The notes: a model not told the origin generated them from the letters alone. Counted from the stretch's first letter, positions 1 to 5,955 are shown. The stretch is DNA of 7,081 nt from Acetobacteraceae bacterium (GCA_027311485.1 DAICYU010000211.1:1-7081), one strand, 5' to 3'. Numbers and translations are program-made.

Positions 1-369
1 TTCCGCCCACACATCATCGGGCGCAATCCCGGCTGAAACCCACAGGACGATCAGGTGGTACAGCACATCGGCGCTTTCGGCGACCAGCGCTTCCTTGTTC
101 CCGGCCACGGCCTCGATCAGGCATTCAACCGCTTCTTCGCCAAACTTCTGCGCCACCTTGGCAGCGCCGCGGGACAGCAATCTGGCGGAGTGGCTGACAT
201 TCGGGTCCGCGGCGCGACGGCTTTCCACCACCGCAAACAGCCGGTCAAGCACGACGCTGTGGGACTCGCCCGCCGTGGCCGGTGTCGGCAGCTTTGCGCG
301 ACGCTTGGCCGCGGCCTTCACCTTCGTGCCACGCTTGGCGACTGCATTTTTCTTTTCAGATTTCGGCAC
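1..369 (-). CDS. hisE: Phosphoribosyl-ATP pyrophosphatase HisE, C-terminus cut by window edge
   Basis: HisE hydrolyses phosphoribosyl-ATP to phosphoribosyl-AMP and pyrophosphate, the second step of histidine synthesis, in the cytoplasm. Reading the minus strand from a GTG at 369-367 gives 123 codons with no stop before the window edge. The core, from about residue 41, matches the family: RLLSRGAAKVAQKFGEEAVE (59-78) holds the helix with paired glutamates, and ESADVLYHL (96-104) is the second metal/substrate helix. It is a stand-alone HisE, not a HisI-HisE fusion. The GTG lies two bases after the hisF stop, which supports this start. It leaves a Lys/Arg/Ala-rich N-terminal tail of about 39 residues that ordinary HisE proteins of roughly 90-110 residues lack. 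An in-frame GTG at codon 40 (252-250) would give a canonical N-terminus, so the start is not settled. The identity is secure. Confidence 0.95.
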   Translation of the reverse strand, partial: MPKSEKKNAVAKRGTKVKAAAKRRAKLPTPATAGESHSVVLDRLFAVVESRRAADPNVSHSARLLSRGAAKVAQKFGEEAVECLIEAVAGNKEALVAESADVLYHLIVLWVSAGIAPDDVWAE

Positions 370-371
370 GA

Positions 372-1142
372 TCAGGCGGCCTTTCGCGGCAAGCGTACCG
401 GCAACCCGGCATCTGCCAGAGCCTGCTTCACCTGGGCGATGGTCAAGGCCCCGAAATGGAAGACGCTTGCCGCCAGCAGGCCCGTGGCACCAGCTCTGGC
501 GCCTTCGACGAAATGGGCCACCGTACCGACACCACCAGATGCGATCACCGGCACTCGCACGGCGCTACAGGCTGCGCGCAACAACTCCAAGTCGAACCCT
601 CGCCCGGTGCCATCCCGGTCCATGCTGGTCAGCAATATCTCCCCGGCCCCCAGTTCGGCGACCTGCCGGCACCATGCAACGGCATCGATGCCCGTGTTGC
701 GCCGCCCGCCATGGGTAAACACCTCCCACCTGCCGGCCCCGGTCTGCTTGGCATCGACCGCGACCACGACGCATTGGCTGCCGAACTTTGCCGCCGCTTC
801 CCGCACAAGCTCGGGCCGAGCGACTGCCGCCGAGTTGATGCTGCACTTGTCCGTGCCCGCCAGCAGCAGCCGGCGCATATCATCGACCGAACGGATCCCG
901 CCGCCGACGGTCAGCGGCAGGAACACGCGCGCGGCGGTACGAGAGACCACATCGAGGATTGTATCGCGATTTTCATGGCTGGCGGTGATGTCGAGGAAGG
1001 TCAGTTCATCCGCACCGGCCGCGTCGTAGACCGCTGCCTGCTCGACCGGATCGCCCGCATCGCGCAACGAGACGAAATTGACGCCCTTGACGACGCGGCC
1101 GTCTTTCACGTCCAGACAGGGGATGACACGGAGCTTAAGCAT
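372..1142 (-). CDS. hisF: Imidazole glycerol phosphate synthase cyclase subunit HisF
   Basis: HisF is the (beta/alpha)8-barrel cyclase subunit. It takes ammonia from HisH and converts PRFAR into imidazole-glycerol phosphate and AICAR in the cytoplasm. The 256-residue protein has the family's usual length and starts with the typical IPCLDVKDGRVVKGVNF block. Both catalytic aspartates are in place: D11 in CLDVKDG and D130 in VVVAVDAK. The phosphate-binding loops LTVGGGIRS (78-86) and IASGGVG (200-206) are also visible. The ATG fits the conserved N-terminus. However, the 15 bases before it (TACTAAGTCTTTCCC) contain no good Shine-Dalgarno sequence, and hisF is the only gene of this operon not overlapping or abutting its upstream neighbour. 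It is followed two bases later by hisE. Confidence 0.98.
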   Translation of the reverse strand: MLKLRVIPCLDVKDGRVVKGVNFVSLRDAGDPVEQAAVYDAAGADELTFLDITASHENRDTILDVVSRTAARVFLPLTVGGGIRSVDDMRRLLLAGTDKCSINSAAVARPELVREAAAKFGSQCVVVAVDAKQTGAGRWEVFTHGGRRNTGIDAVAWCRQVAELGAGEILLTSMDRDGTGRGFDLELLRAACSAVRVPVIASGGVGTVAHFVEGARAGATGLLAASVFHFGALTIAQVKQALADAGLPVRLPRKAA

Positions 1143-1157
1143 GGGAAAGACTTAGTA

Positions 1158-1175
1158 ATCCGGACATGTCCGGAT
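1158..1175. promoter_or_regulatory. Perfect 18-bp palindrome in the hisA-hisF gap
   Basis: ATCCGGACATGTCCGGAT reads the same on both strands. It ends 15 bases before the hisF ATG, inside the only real gap of the his operon. As RNA it could fold into a 7-bp stem (AUCCGGA/UCCGGAU) with a CAUG loop. As DNA it has the form of a site for a dimeric regulator. There is no U-run after it, so an intrinsic terminator is unlikely. Its function is inference; the symmetry is seen directly. Confidence 0.5.
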
Positions 1176-1238
1176 GCAAGCGAATATCGGCACGGCATGA
1201 TCACAAACCCGACAGGGACCGGACAACTGCGATAGTGG

Positions 1239-1985
1239 TCAGCAAATGTCCGCGGAAAAAAGCGCTATCGCGTCGGCTGCCGTAACTCTTCCGTCATAAA
1301 GGGCACGTCCAACGATAACACCTTCGATTCGCGTGCCGGCTGCCGCGGCCTTCAATGCTGCCAGGTCGTTCAGGGAGCCTACCCCACCGGATGCAATGAT
1401 CGGTGTTGTGACGGCCTGTGCCAACGTAACGGTTTGCTCCAGATTCAGTCCGCTCAACATGCCGTCGCGCCCGATATCGGTATAGATGATCGCCGCTACG
1501 CCGGCATCCTCGAACCGCAACGCCAGATCGGCCGCCGGCATCGTGGAGGTTTCCGCCCACCCTTCGGTGGCGACAAAACCATCGCGCGCGTCGATGCCGA
1601 CAACGATACGGCCAGGGAAGGTCCGGCATGCCTCGACAACCAATGCTGGATTTTTTGCCGCCGCGCTGCCCAGGATCACCCGGGCGATCCCCGCGTCCAG
1701 CCACGCCGCAATACCGGCCAGGTCGCGGATGCCGCCACCGAGCTGCACCGGGACCGAGACAGTGTCGAGGATCGCTCGGACCGCATCGGCGTTCACCGGC
1801 CGGCCGGCGAAGGCGCCGTTCAGATCGACGACATGCAGCCATCCGAAGCCGGCATCCTGCCAGGCACGCGCCTGCGCCGCAGGGTCGGCGGAATACACCG
1901 TCGCCTGGTCCATTTCCCCGCGTCGCAGGCGCACGCACTGCCCATCCTTGAGGTCGATCGCTGGATAGAGTGTGAGTCGGGTCAC
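1239..1985 (-). CDS. hisA: ProFAR isomerase HisA
   Basis: HisA isomerises the aminoaldose ProFAR to the aminoketose PRFAR, the substrate of HisF, in the cytoplasm. The 248-residue (beta/alpha)8 barrel has the family's usual length and opens with LTLYPAIDLKDGQCVRLRRG, placing the catalytic aspartate at D11. The second catalytic aspartate is D132 in VVGIDARDG. Phosphate-binding motifs are QLGGGIRD (81-88) and IIASGGVGS (about 196-204). The start is GTG at 1985-1983. Its GTGA overlaps the TGA of the acetyltransferase gene by four bases, and AAGGGA lies about 11 bases upstream. The overlap suggests coupled translation. The 96 bases between its stop and hisF hold no gene. Confidence 0.97.
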   Translation of the reverse strand: MTRLTLYPAIDLKDGQCVRLRRGEMDQATVYSADPAAQARAWQDAGFGWLHVVDLNGAFAGRPVNADAVRAILDTVSVPVQLGGGIRDLAGIAAWLDAGIARVILGSAAAKNPALVVEACRTFPGRIVVGIDARDGFVATEGWAETSTMPAADLALRFEDAGVAAIIYTDIGRDGMLSGLNLEQTVTLAQAVTTPIIASGGVGSLNDLAALKAAAAGTRIEGVIVGRALYDGRVTAADAIALFSADIC

Positions 1986-2539
1986 TGACCGCTGTTTCCC
2001 TTCGGCGGACGCAGCCGCTTGTAAAAGAAATACCCCGCCACGGACTTGCCGCGCACCAGGGCGTATTCGGGATGCTCACCCCATTTGGGATAGCCAAGCA
2101 CCTGATACAGCCGAAGCGCCGCCGTCTGCGTTTCCCGTACGTCCAGGTTCAGAATGTGATAGCCAAGCTCGCGCGCCCGTTCCTCCACCGCTTCGGTCAG
2201 GCGGCGCGCCAGTCCGTGCCCGCGGGCATACGGTGCAATGTAGGAGTGCATCAGGCTGGCGGCAAAAGCCTGTGCTTCGTTGTTGCGCGGCGGTCGGACC
2301 AGGATCGCCGACCCGACGATCTCCCCGTTCAGGCGGGCCACGAACAACTCCCGTTCCGGCACCAACAACACGCCGCGGAAATAGGTTTCCAGCGCGCGTC
2401 GTCCGGGTGGATTGACCCATCCGAACCCGCCGCCATCGATGATCGCAGCGTCCGTCGCCTCGCACAGCGCGTGCATGTCGGAGTCGGTGAATTCCTTCAG
2501 CCGCTCGACCAGAAGCTCGGGTTCCGGAGTGCCTGACAT
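1982..2539 (-). CDS. GNAT-family N-acetyltransferase inside the his operon
   Basis: A 185-residue protein with a single GNAT fold, expected to move an acetyl group from acetyl-CoA to an amine; the substrate is unknown. The acetyl-CoA loop (motif A) is YARGHGLARRL at 104-114, fitting R-x-x-G-x-A with R106, G109 and A111. Before it, GEIVGSAILVR (72-82) and MHSYIAP (97-103) look like beta strands 3 and 4. NLDVRETQTAALRLYQVLGY (131-150) is the usual C-terminal motif B, with Y145 where many family members carry the general acid. The ATG at 2539-2537 lies two bases after the hisH stop, and the end overlaps the hisA start by four bases, so it is embedded in the operon. The reading frame stays open further upstream into hisH, but that part is only a shadow of hisH. 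The RBS is weak, so it probably depends on coupling. The link to histidine synthesis is unknown. Confidence 0.9.
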   Translation of the reverse strand: MSGTPEPELLVERLKEFTDSDMHALCEATDAAIIDGGGFGWVNPPGRRALETYFRGVLLVPERELFVARLNGEIVGSAILVRPPRNNEAQAFAASLMHSYIAPYARGHGLARRLTEAVEERARELGYHILNLDVRETQTAALRLYQVLGYPKWGEHPEYALVRGKSVAGYFFYKRLRPPKGNSGQ

Positions 2540-2541
2540 GA

Positions 2542-3177
2542 TCAGGGAGTCCAGCGCAGGAAGTTGGTCAGGATGCGGATACCGATGTCCTGGCTTTTTT
2601 CGACGTGGAACTGTGTGCCGGCCCGATTGCCCGCGACCACGAAGGCCGGAACCGTGCCGCCGTAGTCGGTCGTCGCGATCGTCTGCGCGGGATCGCCATG
2701 CGTCAGCGCGTAGCTGTGGACGAAGTAGACGTGATCGCCGGGCTGCAGGCCATCCAGAAGCGGGTGCGCCCCGGGCACGAAGCTCAGCGCGTTCCATCCC
2801 ATTTGCGGCAGGCGCAACCCGGGCGCCGGCATTTCTGCCACATCGCCCTTGATCCAGCCGAAACCGGGAGTCACCGCATGCTCCAGCCCGCGTTCAGCCA
2901 TAAGCTGCATGCCGACGCAGATACCCAAAAACGGTTTGCCGTCGTCGGTCGCCGCGGCGATGGCCGAGCGCAGGCCGGGTATTGCGTCCAAGCCGCGGGC
3001 ACAGTCGGCGAAAGCGCCCTGCCCTGGCAGAACGATCCGGTCAGCCGCACGCACCGCGCCCGGATCGGCGGTTACGACCACATGGGCGTTGATCCCGCCG
3101 CGTTCCGCTGCCAGCGCCAGCGCGCGGGAGGCCGAAGCCAGGTTCCCGCTACCATAATCAACCACCACGATTTCCAT
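2542..3177 (-). CDS. hisH: Imidazole glycerol phosphate synthase glutaminase subunit HisH
   Basis: HisH is the class I glutamine amidotransferase subunit that releases ammonia from glutamine and channels it to HisF. The 211-residue protein starts MEIVVVDYGSGNL. The nucleophile is C87 in FLGICVGMQL, and the other triad members are H191 and E193 in FHVEKSQDIG. PQMGWN (about 124-129) is another family motif. Two positions differ from the textbook active site: the usual PGVG of the oxyanion loop is PGQG (51-54), and the usual HPE is HVE. All three catalytic residues remain, so I expect an active enzyme. ATG at 3177-3175 is preferred over the in-frame TTG just before it, because its A is shared with the TGA of the DUF2628 gene (TGATG) and a GGAG lies 8 bases upstream. 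Confidence 0.97.
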   Translation of the reverse strand: MEIVVVDYGSGNLASASRALALAAERGGINAHVVVTADPGAVRAADRIVLPGQGAFADCARGLDAIPGLRSAIAAATDDGKPFLGICVGMQLMAERGLEHAVTPGFGWIKGDVAEMPAPGLRLPQMGWNALSFVPGAHPLLDGLQPGDHVYFVHSYALTHGDPAQTIATTDYGGTVPAFVVAGNRAGTQFHVEKSQDIGIRILTNFLRWTP

Positions 3178-3548
3178 CAAGCCGGCTCCGGCCGAAACCG
3201 CTCAGCCAGATCCGGCCGGTGGGCCAACAGGCGCATCCAGGCCTCATCCCAGCCGCGGGCCGCCAGCACGTGCAGTAACAGGTAGCCGCGCTGCTCCAGC
3301 GCCCAGCGCCGCAGATCCGCGCCGGTCAGGCCCAGGATGAACGCCACACCCAGCAACAGGATCGTCGCGACGTCAGGCGGCGCAAGGACCACGACCAGGA
3401 TGCAGGCGGCCAGGCTGATAGCCGCCGCGGTCCAGGCGCGATGCACCGCCAGCCAGGCCGGGCCGAAGAACAAGGCGCCCCAGGCAAACCCGTCCCGCAC
3501 AAGGACGGGTTCGGCGTCGTGCTTCAGCAACGCGGTATAGATTTTCAC
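3177..3548 (-). CDS. DUF2628 small membrane protein between hisB and hisH
   Basis: A 123-residue protein that resembles the DUF2628 family, whose function is unknown. The signature is FAWGALFFGPAWLAVHRAW at 21-39. Two hydrophobic stretches follow, at about 40-56 and 60-75, so it is probably an inner-membrane protein with two short spans. The C-terminal part (78-123) is soluble, rich in Arg, Leu and Ala, and includes YLLLHVLAARGWDEAWMRLL. It starts at GTG 3548-3546, overlaps the hisB stop as GTGA, and has AAGGGG five bases upstream. Its stop overlaps the hisH start by one base. The coupling on both sides shows that it is a genuine operon member. From memory, the hisB-DUF2628-hisH order also occurs in other alphaproteobacteria, but no role in the pathway is known to me. 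Confidence 0.88.
   Translation of the reverse strand: MKIYTALLKHDAEPVLVRDGFAWGALFFGPAWLAVHRAWTAAAISLAACILVVVLAPPDVATILLLGVAFILGLTGADLRRWALEQRGYLLLHVLAARGWDEAWMRLLAHRPDLAERFRPEPA
3186..3189 (-). promoter_or_regulatory. Ribosome binding site deciding the hisH start
   Basis: GGAG on the minus strand, with eight bases before the ATG at 3177-3175. It makes that ATG a better start than the TTG one codon upstream, which would also add an extra Met/Leu before the conserved EIVVVDYGSGN. Confidence 0.6.
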
Positions 3549-4135
3549 AGGGACCCCTTGGTGGAGGGTATGGCGTCACCAACCCGGGCATCCGGTTCCA
3601 CGGCCATGCGCAATGCCCGGGCGGCAGCCTTGAAGCTGGCTTCGGCGACATGATGCGCATTCCGGCCGGTGCGCTGGGTCAGGTGCAGCGTGATCAGCCC
3701 GTTGAAGGCGAAGGCGCGAAAGAATTCCTCGAACAGTTCGGTATCCATCTCCCCTATTTTGGGTTGTTCGAAGCTCACGTTCCAGGCCAGGAAGGGCCGG
3801 CCGGAGATATCTACCGCAGCTTCCACCAATGCTTCATCCATCGGGAGCAGCGCCTGGCCGAAGCGGCGGATGCCCCGCTTGTCACCCAGCGCGCGGGCGA
3901 ACGCCATTCCCAACACGATACCGACATCCTCGGTCGTGTGATGAAAGTCGATATGCAGATCGCCCTTCGCCTGGACCGTCAGATCAAACAGGCCATGGCG
4001 CGCCAGCGCGGTCAGCATATGGTCCAGGAAGCCGATGCCAGTCGCGACCTCGGCCTTGCCCGTCCCGTCGAGGTTCAGGGACAAGGCGATGTCGGTTTCC
4101 GAGGTAACCCTGGTGATTGTCGCGGTGCGGGGCAT
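3545..4135 (-). CDS. hisB: Imidazoleglycerol-phosphate dehydratase HisB (monofunctional)
   Basis: HisB removes water from imidazole-glycerol phosphate to give imidazole-acetol phosphate, in the cytoplasm, using two manganese ions. The 196-residue protein has the usual length of the single-function enzyme and the family motifs in order: GFLDHML (35-41), DFHHTTEDVG (63-72), and NAHHVAEASFKA (159-170), whose histidines and glutamates bind the metals. It ends with the conserved STKGSL. There is no N-terminal histidinol-phosphatase domain as in E. coli, so that step must be encoded elsewhere. The start is ATG 4135-4133, with GGAG eight bases upstream. The frame stays open for a further 128 codons upstream, but that part lies opposite the MOSC gene and resembles no HisB sequence. 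It is the first his gene of this operon in the window, so the promoter should lie in the 60 bases shared with the divergent MOSC gene, or just inside that gene. Confidence 0.97.
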   Translation of the reverse strand: MPRTATITRVTSETDIALSLNLDGTGKAEVATGIGFLDHMLTALARHGLFDLTVQAKGDLHIDFHHTTEDVGIVLGMAFARALGDKRGIRRFGQALLPMDEALVEAAVDISGRPFLAWNVSFEQPKIGEMDTELFEEFFRAFAFNGLITLHLTQRTGRNAHHVAEASFKAAARALRMAVEPDARVGDAIPSTKGSL

Positions 4136-4195
4136 AATGGTGGCTCCACTACAGCGGTGCCGCCGCGCGGTCCAGCGTGAACGACCGTAACGAGT
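4136..4195. promoter_or_regulatory. Divergent intergenic region, hisB / MOSC gene
   Basis: These 60 bases separate the hisB start (minus strand) from the MOSC gene start (plus strand), so promoters in both directions are expected here. On the minus strand the hisB RBS (GTGGAG) is clear. A related 8-base motif occurs twice in tandem (GTGAACGA then CGTAACGA, 4177-4194), which could be a regulator site but may be chance. I cannot name -35 and -10 boxes with confidence for either direction. Confidence 0.4.
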
Positions 4196-4747
4196 GTGAC
4201 TGAACCGCAAAGGATGCGTTCGCCCGTGCCACAGAGGACTTTGTTCAACCTGCTGTCGGCCCCGATGCGACCGGGCCGTGTCGTCTGGATCGGCCTGCGG
4301 CCGGCAAGGCGGGCGCCGCTGACGCCGGTCGGGCAAGGCGCACTGGATCCGCTGACCGGCCTGGCCGGCGATCATTATACCAACCGCAACAGCCGGTCGC
4401 GGCAAGTGACCTTGATCGCGCAGGAAGCGCTGGGCGCCATCGCCGCCTATCTCGGTCGGACCGTCGTCGAACCCGGCATGCTGCGGCGCAACATTGTTAT
4501 CGCCGGGATCAACCCGCACGCGCTGAAATCGCGCGGCGTTCGGATCGGGTCAGTCGAGTTGCAGATCACCGGGGAATGTCACCCGTGCTCGCGGATGGAA
4601 GAAATCTTCGGTCCTGGCGGATACAATGCGGTACGCGGCCATGGCGGCCTGACCGCGCGGATCCTCACACCCGGCATCGTGCGGCTTGGCGACCCCGTCG
4701 CATGTGTCGATGCCGCGAGTGCGGCGTGCACTGAGCCGCCTGGCTAA
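4196..4747 (+). CDS. MOSC-domain protein
   Basis: A 183-residue protein made almost entirely of one MOSC domain, the beta-barrel shared with the C-terminus of molybdenum-cofactor sulfurases and with YiiM/YuaD-type proteins. Its members bind or transfer sulfur through a conserved cysteine. Visible family features are GRVVWIGLRPARR (27-39), DPLTGLAGDHY (51-61), GMLRRNIVIAG (94-104), the likely active cysteine C128 in TGECHPC with a second cysteine C131, and the closing GHGGLTARILTPGIVRLGD (148-166). The substrate is not known; detoxification of N-hydroxylated compounds is known for some relatives only. The start is uncertain: GTG at 4196 has no RBS, and ATGs at 4214 and 4265 are alternatives; the last begins just before the domain. 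It is transcribed away from hisB and converges on the NUDIX gene, with no partner gene of its own. Confidence 0.9.
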   Translation: MTEPQRMRSPVPQRTLFNLLSAPMRPGRVVWIGLRPARRAPLTPVGQGALDPLTGLAGDHYTNRNSRSRQVTLIAQEALGAIAAYLGRTVVEPGMLRRNIVIAGINPHALKSRGVRIGSVELQITGECHPCSRMEEIFGPGGYNAVRGHGGLTARILTPGIVRLGDPVACVDAASAACTEPPG

Positions 4748-4836
4748 CAGCCAATGAATGCGAACGTCACAACCGAAGTCATAGTTACGCTGATTGCCGC
4801 GGTGCCGAAGGGTGCGATCGGGCCTTGGCGGGATGG

Positions 4837-5379
4837 TTACAGGAGGCCTTTGAGCCGGAGCAGGCCAAACGCCGCCACTGTCATCGCGTCCTGCAACGTG
4901 CCCTCGCGCACCATGACTTCGAACGCGTCCAGGGAGACTTCGCGGCAGATCATATCCTGCTCAGTGACCTCACGCGCGGTCGGCCCTTGAGTCAGGTCGG
5001 TGGCGAGAAAGATATGGCCGCGCTGGGTGCAGTAGCCGGGGCCCTGGAAGATGATGCCAGCGTGCTGCATGCGTCCCGCTGTCAGCCCCGTTTCCTCCTG
5101 CAACTCGGCGGCGGCAAGGCGCGCCGGGTCGACATCGGGTGTCTGCTCCCACATGCCCATGGGAAATTCCCACATACGCGCCTGAACCGGGTAGCGGTAC
5201 TGTTCCACCAATGTCAGGCGACCGTCCTGCCAGGGAACGATAACTACAAAGTCGGTTCGCTCAACGACGCCATACAGGCCATCCGAGCCATCGGGATGGC
5301 GGATCCGATCCTCCCGGACCCGGGTCCAGCGATTTTCGTAGGCGATGCGGCTGGAAAGGGTCTGATAGGGACTGGTCAT
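4837..5379 (-). CDS. NUDIX hydrolase, ADP-ribose pyrophosphatase-like
   Basis: A 180-residue NUDIX protein that probably cleaves a nucleoside diphosphate linked to another group, such as ADP-ribose. The overall arrangement supports this: an N-terminal strand region (about 8-40), VVERTDFVVIVPWQDGRLTLVEQYRYPV (38-65), then EFPMGMWE (71-78) leading into the NUDIX helix AAAELQEETGL (89-99). That helix keeps the metal-binding E92, E95, E96 and G98. The box differs from the G-x5-E-x7-REUxEExGU consensus: two extra residues lie between G75 and the helix, and the arginine before E92 is alanine (A91). GYCTQRGHIFLATDL (115-129) fits the region after the box in this subfamily. The start is ATG 5379-5377, chosen because the protein begins normally there; an in-frame GTG at 5421 would add 14 atypical residues. 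No good RBS is seen. The exact substrate is inference. Confidence 0.9.
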   Translation of the reverse strand: MTSPYQTLSSRIAYENRWTRVREDRIRHPDGSDGLYGVVERTDFVVIVPWQDGRLTLVEQYRYPVQARMWEFPMGMWEQTPDVDPARLAAAELQEETGLTAGRMQHAGIIFQGPGYCTQRGHIFLATDLTQGPTAREVTEQDMICREVSLDAFEVMVREGTLQDAMTVAAFGLLRLKGLL

Positions 5380-5446
5380 TGGGACGTCGCTGCCTGCGCT
5401 GTGGCGGGCACACGCTAACACAGGACGACGGCCTTGTTCGACAGTG

Positions 5447-5469
5447 GGGCCCGGCCCGAAGGCGGGCCC
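5447..5469. terminator. GC-rich hairpin after the flagellar operon
   Basis: GGGCCCG at 5447-5453 and CGGGCCC at 5463-5469 form a perfect 7-bp stem with a 9-base loop. A shorter fold, GGCCCG-AAGG-CGGGCC, competes with it. It lies about 50 bases after the last minus-strand flagellar-operon gene and about 70 bases before the NUDIX start, a sensible place for a terminator. There is no T-run on either side, so it would be a weak or factor-dependent terminator. The call is mostly positional. Confidence 0.35.
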
Positions 5470-5517
5470 GAGCCACGCACCGGGTTAAATCTGCCGACCG
5501 CTGCCGGCTCACCCGCT

Positions 5518-5910
5518 TTAGCGCGGGCGTCCGGTCCTCTCCCGCATTTCAGCACCGTTCGACGCACCGACATCGCGACCGACGATCGCTGTCGGATTGA
5601 CCGGGGCGGGCGCATTGGCCGGGGGCTGACGGTTCTCGTCGCCCTGGGTATCCAGGTACGGACCCGGCAGACTTCCCGGCGGCAGCGCCGCGCGGTGCCC
5701 CAGCCCTGGCCGGGGTGTGGCGTCCGGCGGCCGCTCATCCAGGCTTTCCTCCGGCGCTTCAGGGCCTCCGCGCGTTTCACTTTCTGGGCCGACGGTGCCG
5801 GGGCCTGGCTTCGGGGCTGTCTGACCCACCTGTTCGGACTCACTGCCGGACTCGAGTTCCGGGATATCGTCATGCATGCTCATGCGGCTGGAACAGACAC
5901 CGGCCGGCAC
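5518..5910 (-). CDS. Hypothetical Pro/Gly/Glu-rich protein at end of flagellar operon
   Basis: I do not recognise this gene. The frame runs from GTG 5910-5908 (130 residues), with in-frame ATGs at 5883 and 5877 that would give about 120. The protein begins with an acidic stretch (HDDIPELESGSESEQ), followed by a disordered-looking region rich in Pro, Gly, Glu and Ala. It has no membrane segment, signal peptide or catalytic motif. By hand count about 70% of codons end in G or C, moderate for this genome but compatible with coding. It follows the flgN-like gene in the same direction after 45 bases, and a hairpin lies beyond its stop, which suggests it is the last gene of the flagellar operon. 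No clear RBS is seen. The alternatives are a noncoding 3' region or a rapidly evolving flagellar accessory protein. Confidence 0.45.
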   Translation of the reverse strand: MPAGVCSSRMSMHDDIPELESGSESEQVGQTAPKPGPGTVGPESETRGGPEAPEESLDERPPDATPRPGLGHRAALPPGSLPGPYLDTQGDENRQPPANAPAPVNPTAIVGRDVGASNGAEMRERTGRPR

Positions 5911-5955
5911 CGGTTCCCGGGCAGCGATCGCAATGGTGCATGTCGGCGATGCGCT

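Noticed and set aside
1158..1175. The hisF-leader palindrome as an intrinsic terminator after hisA
   Set aside because: No T-run follows it on the minus strand, and hisF-hisE need to be transcribed across it unless a separate promoter exists.
55..1235. Long plus-strand open frames opposite hisE and hisF
   Set aside because: The minus strand clearly encodes HisE and HisF here. The plus-strand products are low-quality Arg/Ala/Pro-rich sequence without motifs.
2540..2797. Upstream extension of the acetyltransferase frame to give 271 residues
   Set aside because: The added 86 residues lie inside hisH in another frame, are Arg-rich, and precede an ATG that sits two bases after the hisH stop.
4136..4519. 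Upstream extension of the hisB frame to give 324 residues, possibly a HisB fusion
   Set aside because: The extra part lies opposite the MOSC gene and does not resemble a histidinol-phosphatase domain. The ATG at 4135 has a good RBS and a normal HisB N-terminus.
4748..4836. Possible small gene or terminator between the MOSC and NUDIX genes
   Set aside because: A 78-codon plus-strand frame from 4754 runs into the NUDIX gene antisense and has no RBS or motif. I found no convincing hairpin in the 89 bases.
5415..5873. Alternative 152-residue minus-strand frame over the hypothetical gene
   Set aside because: It is very rich in Arg and Pro with no recognisable pattern, and runs through the probable terminator hairpin. 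The other minus-strand frame has more coding-like composition.
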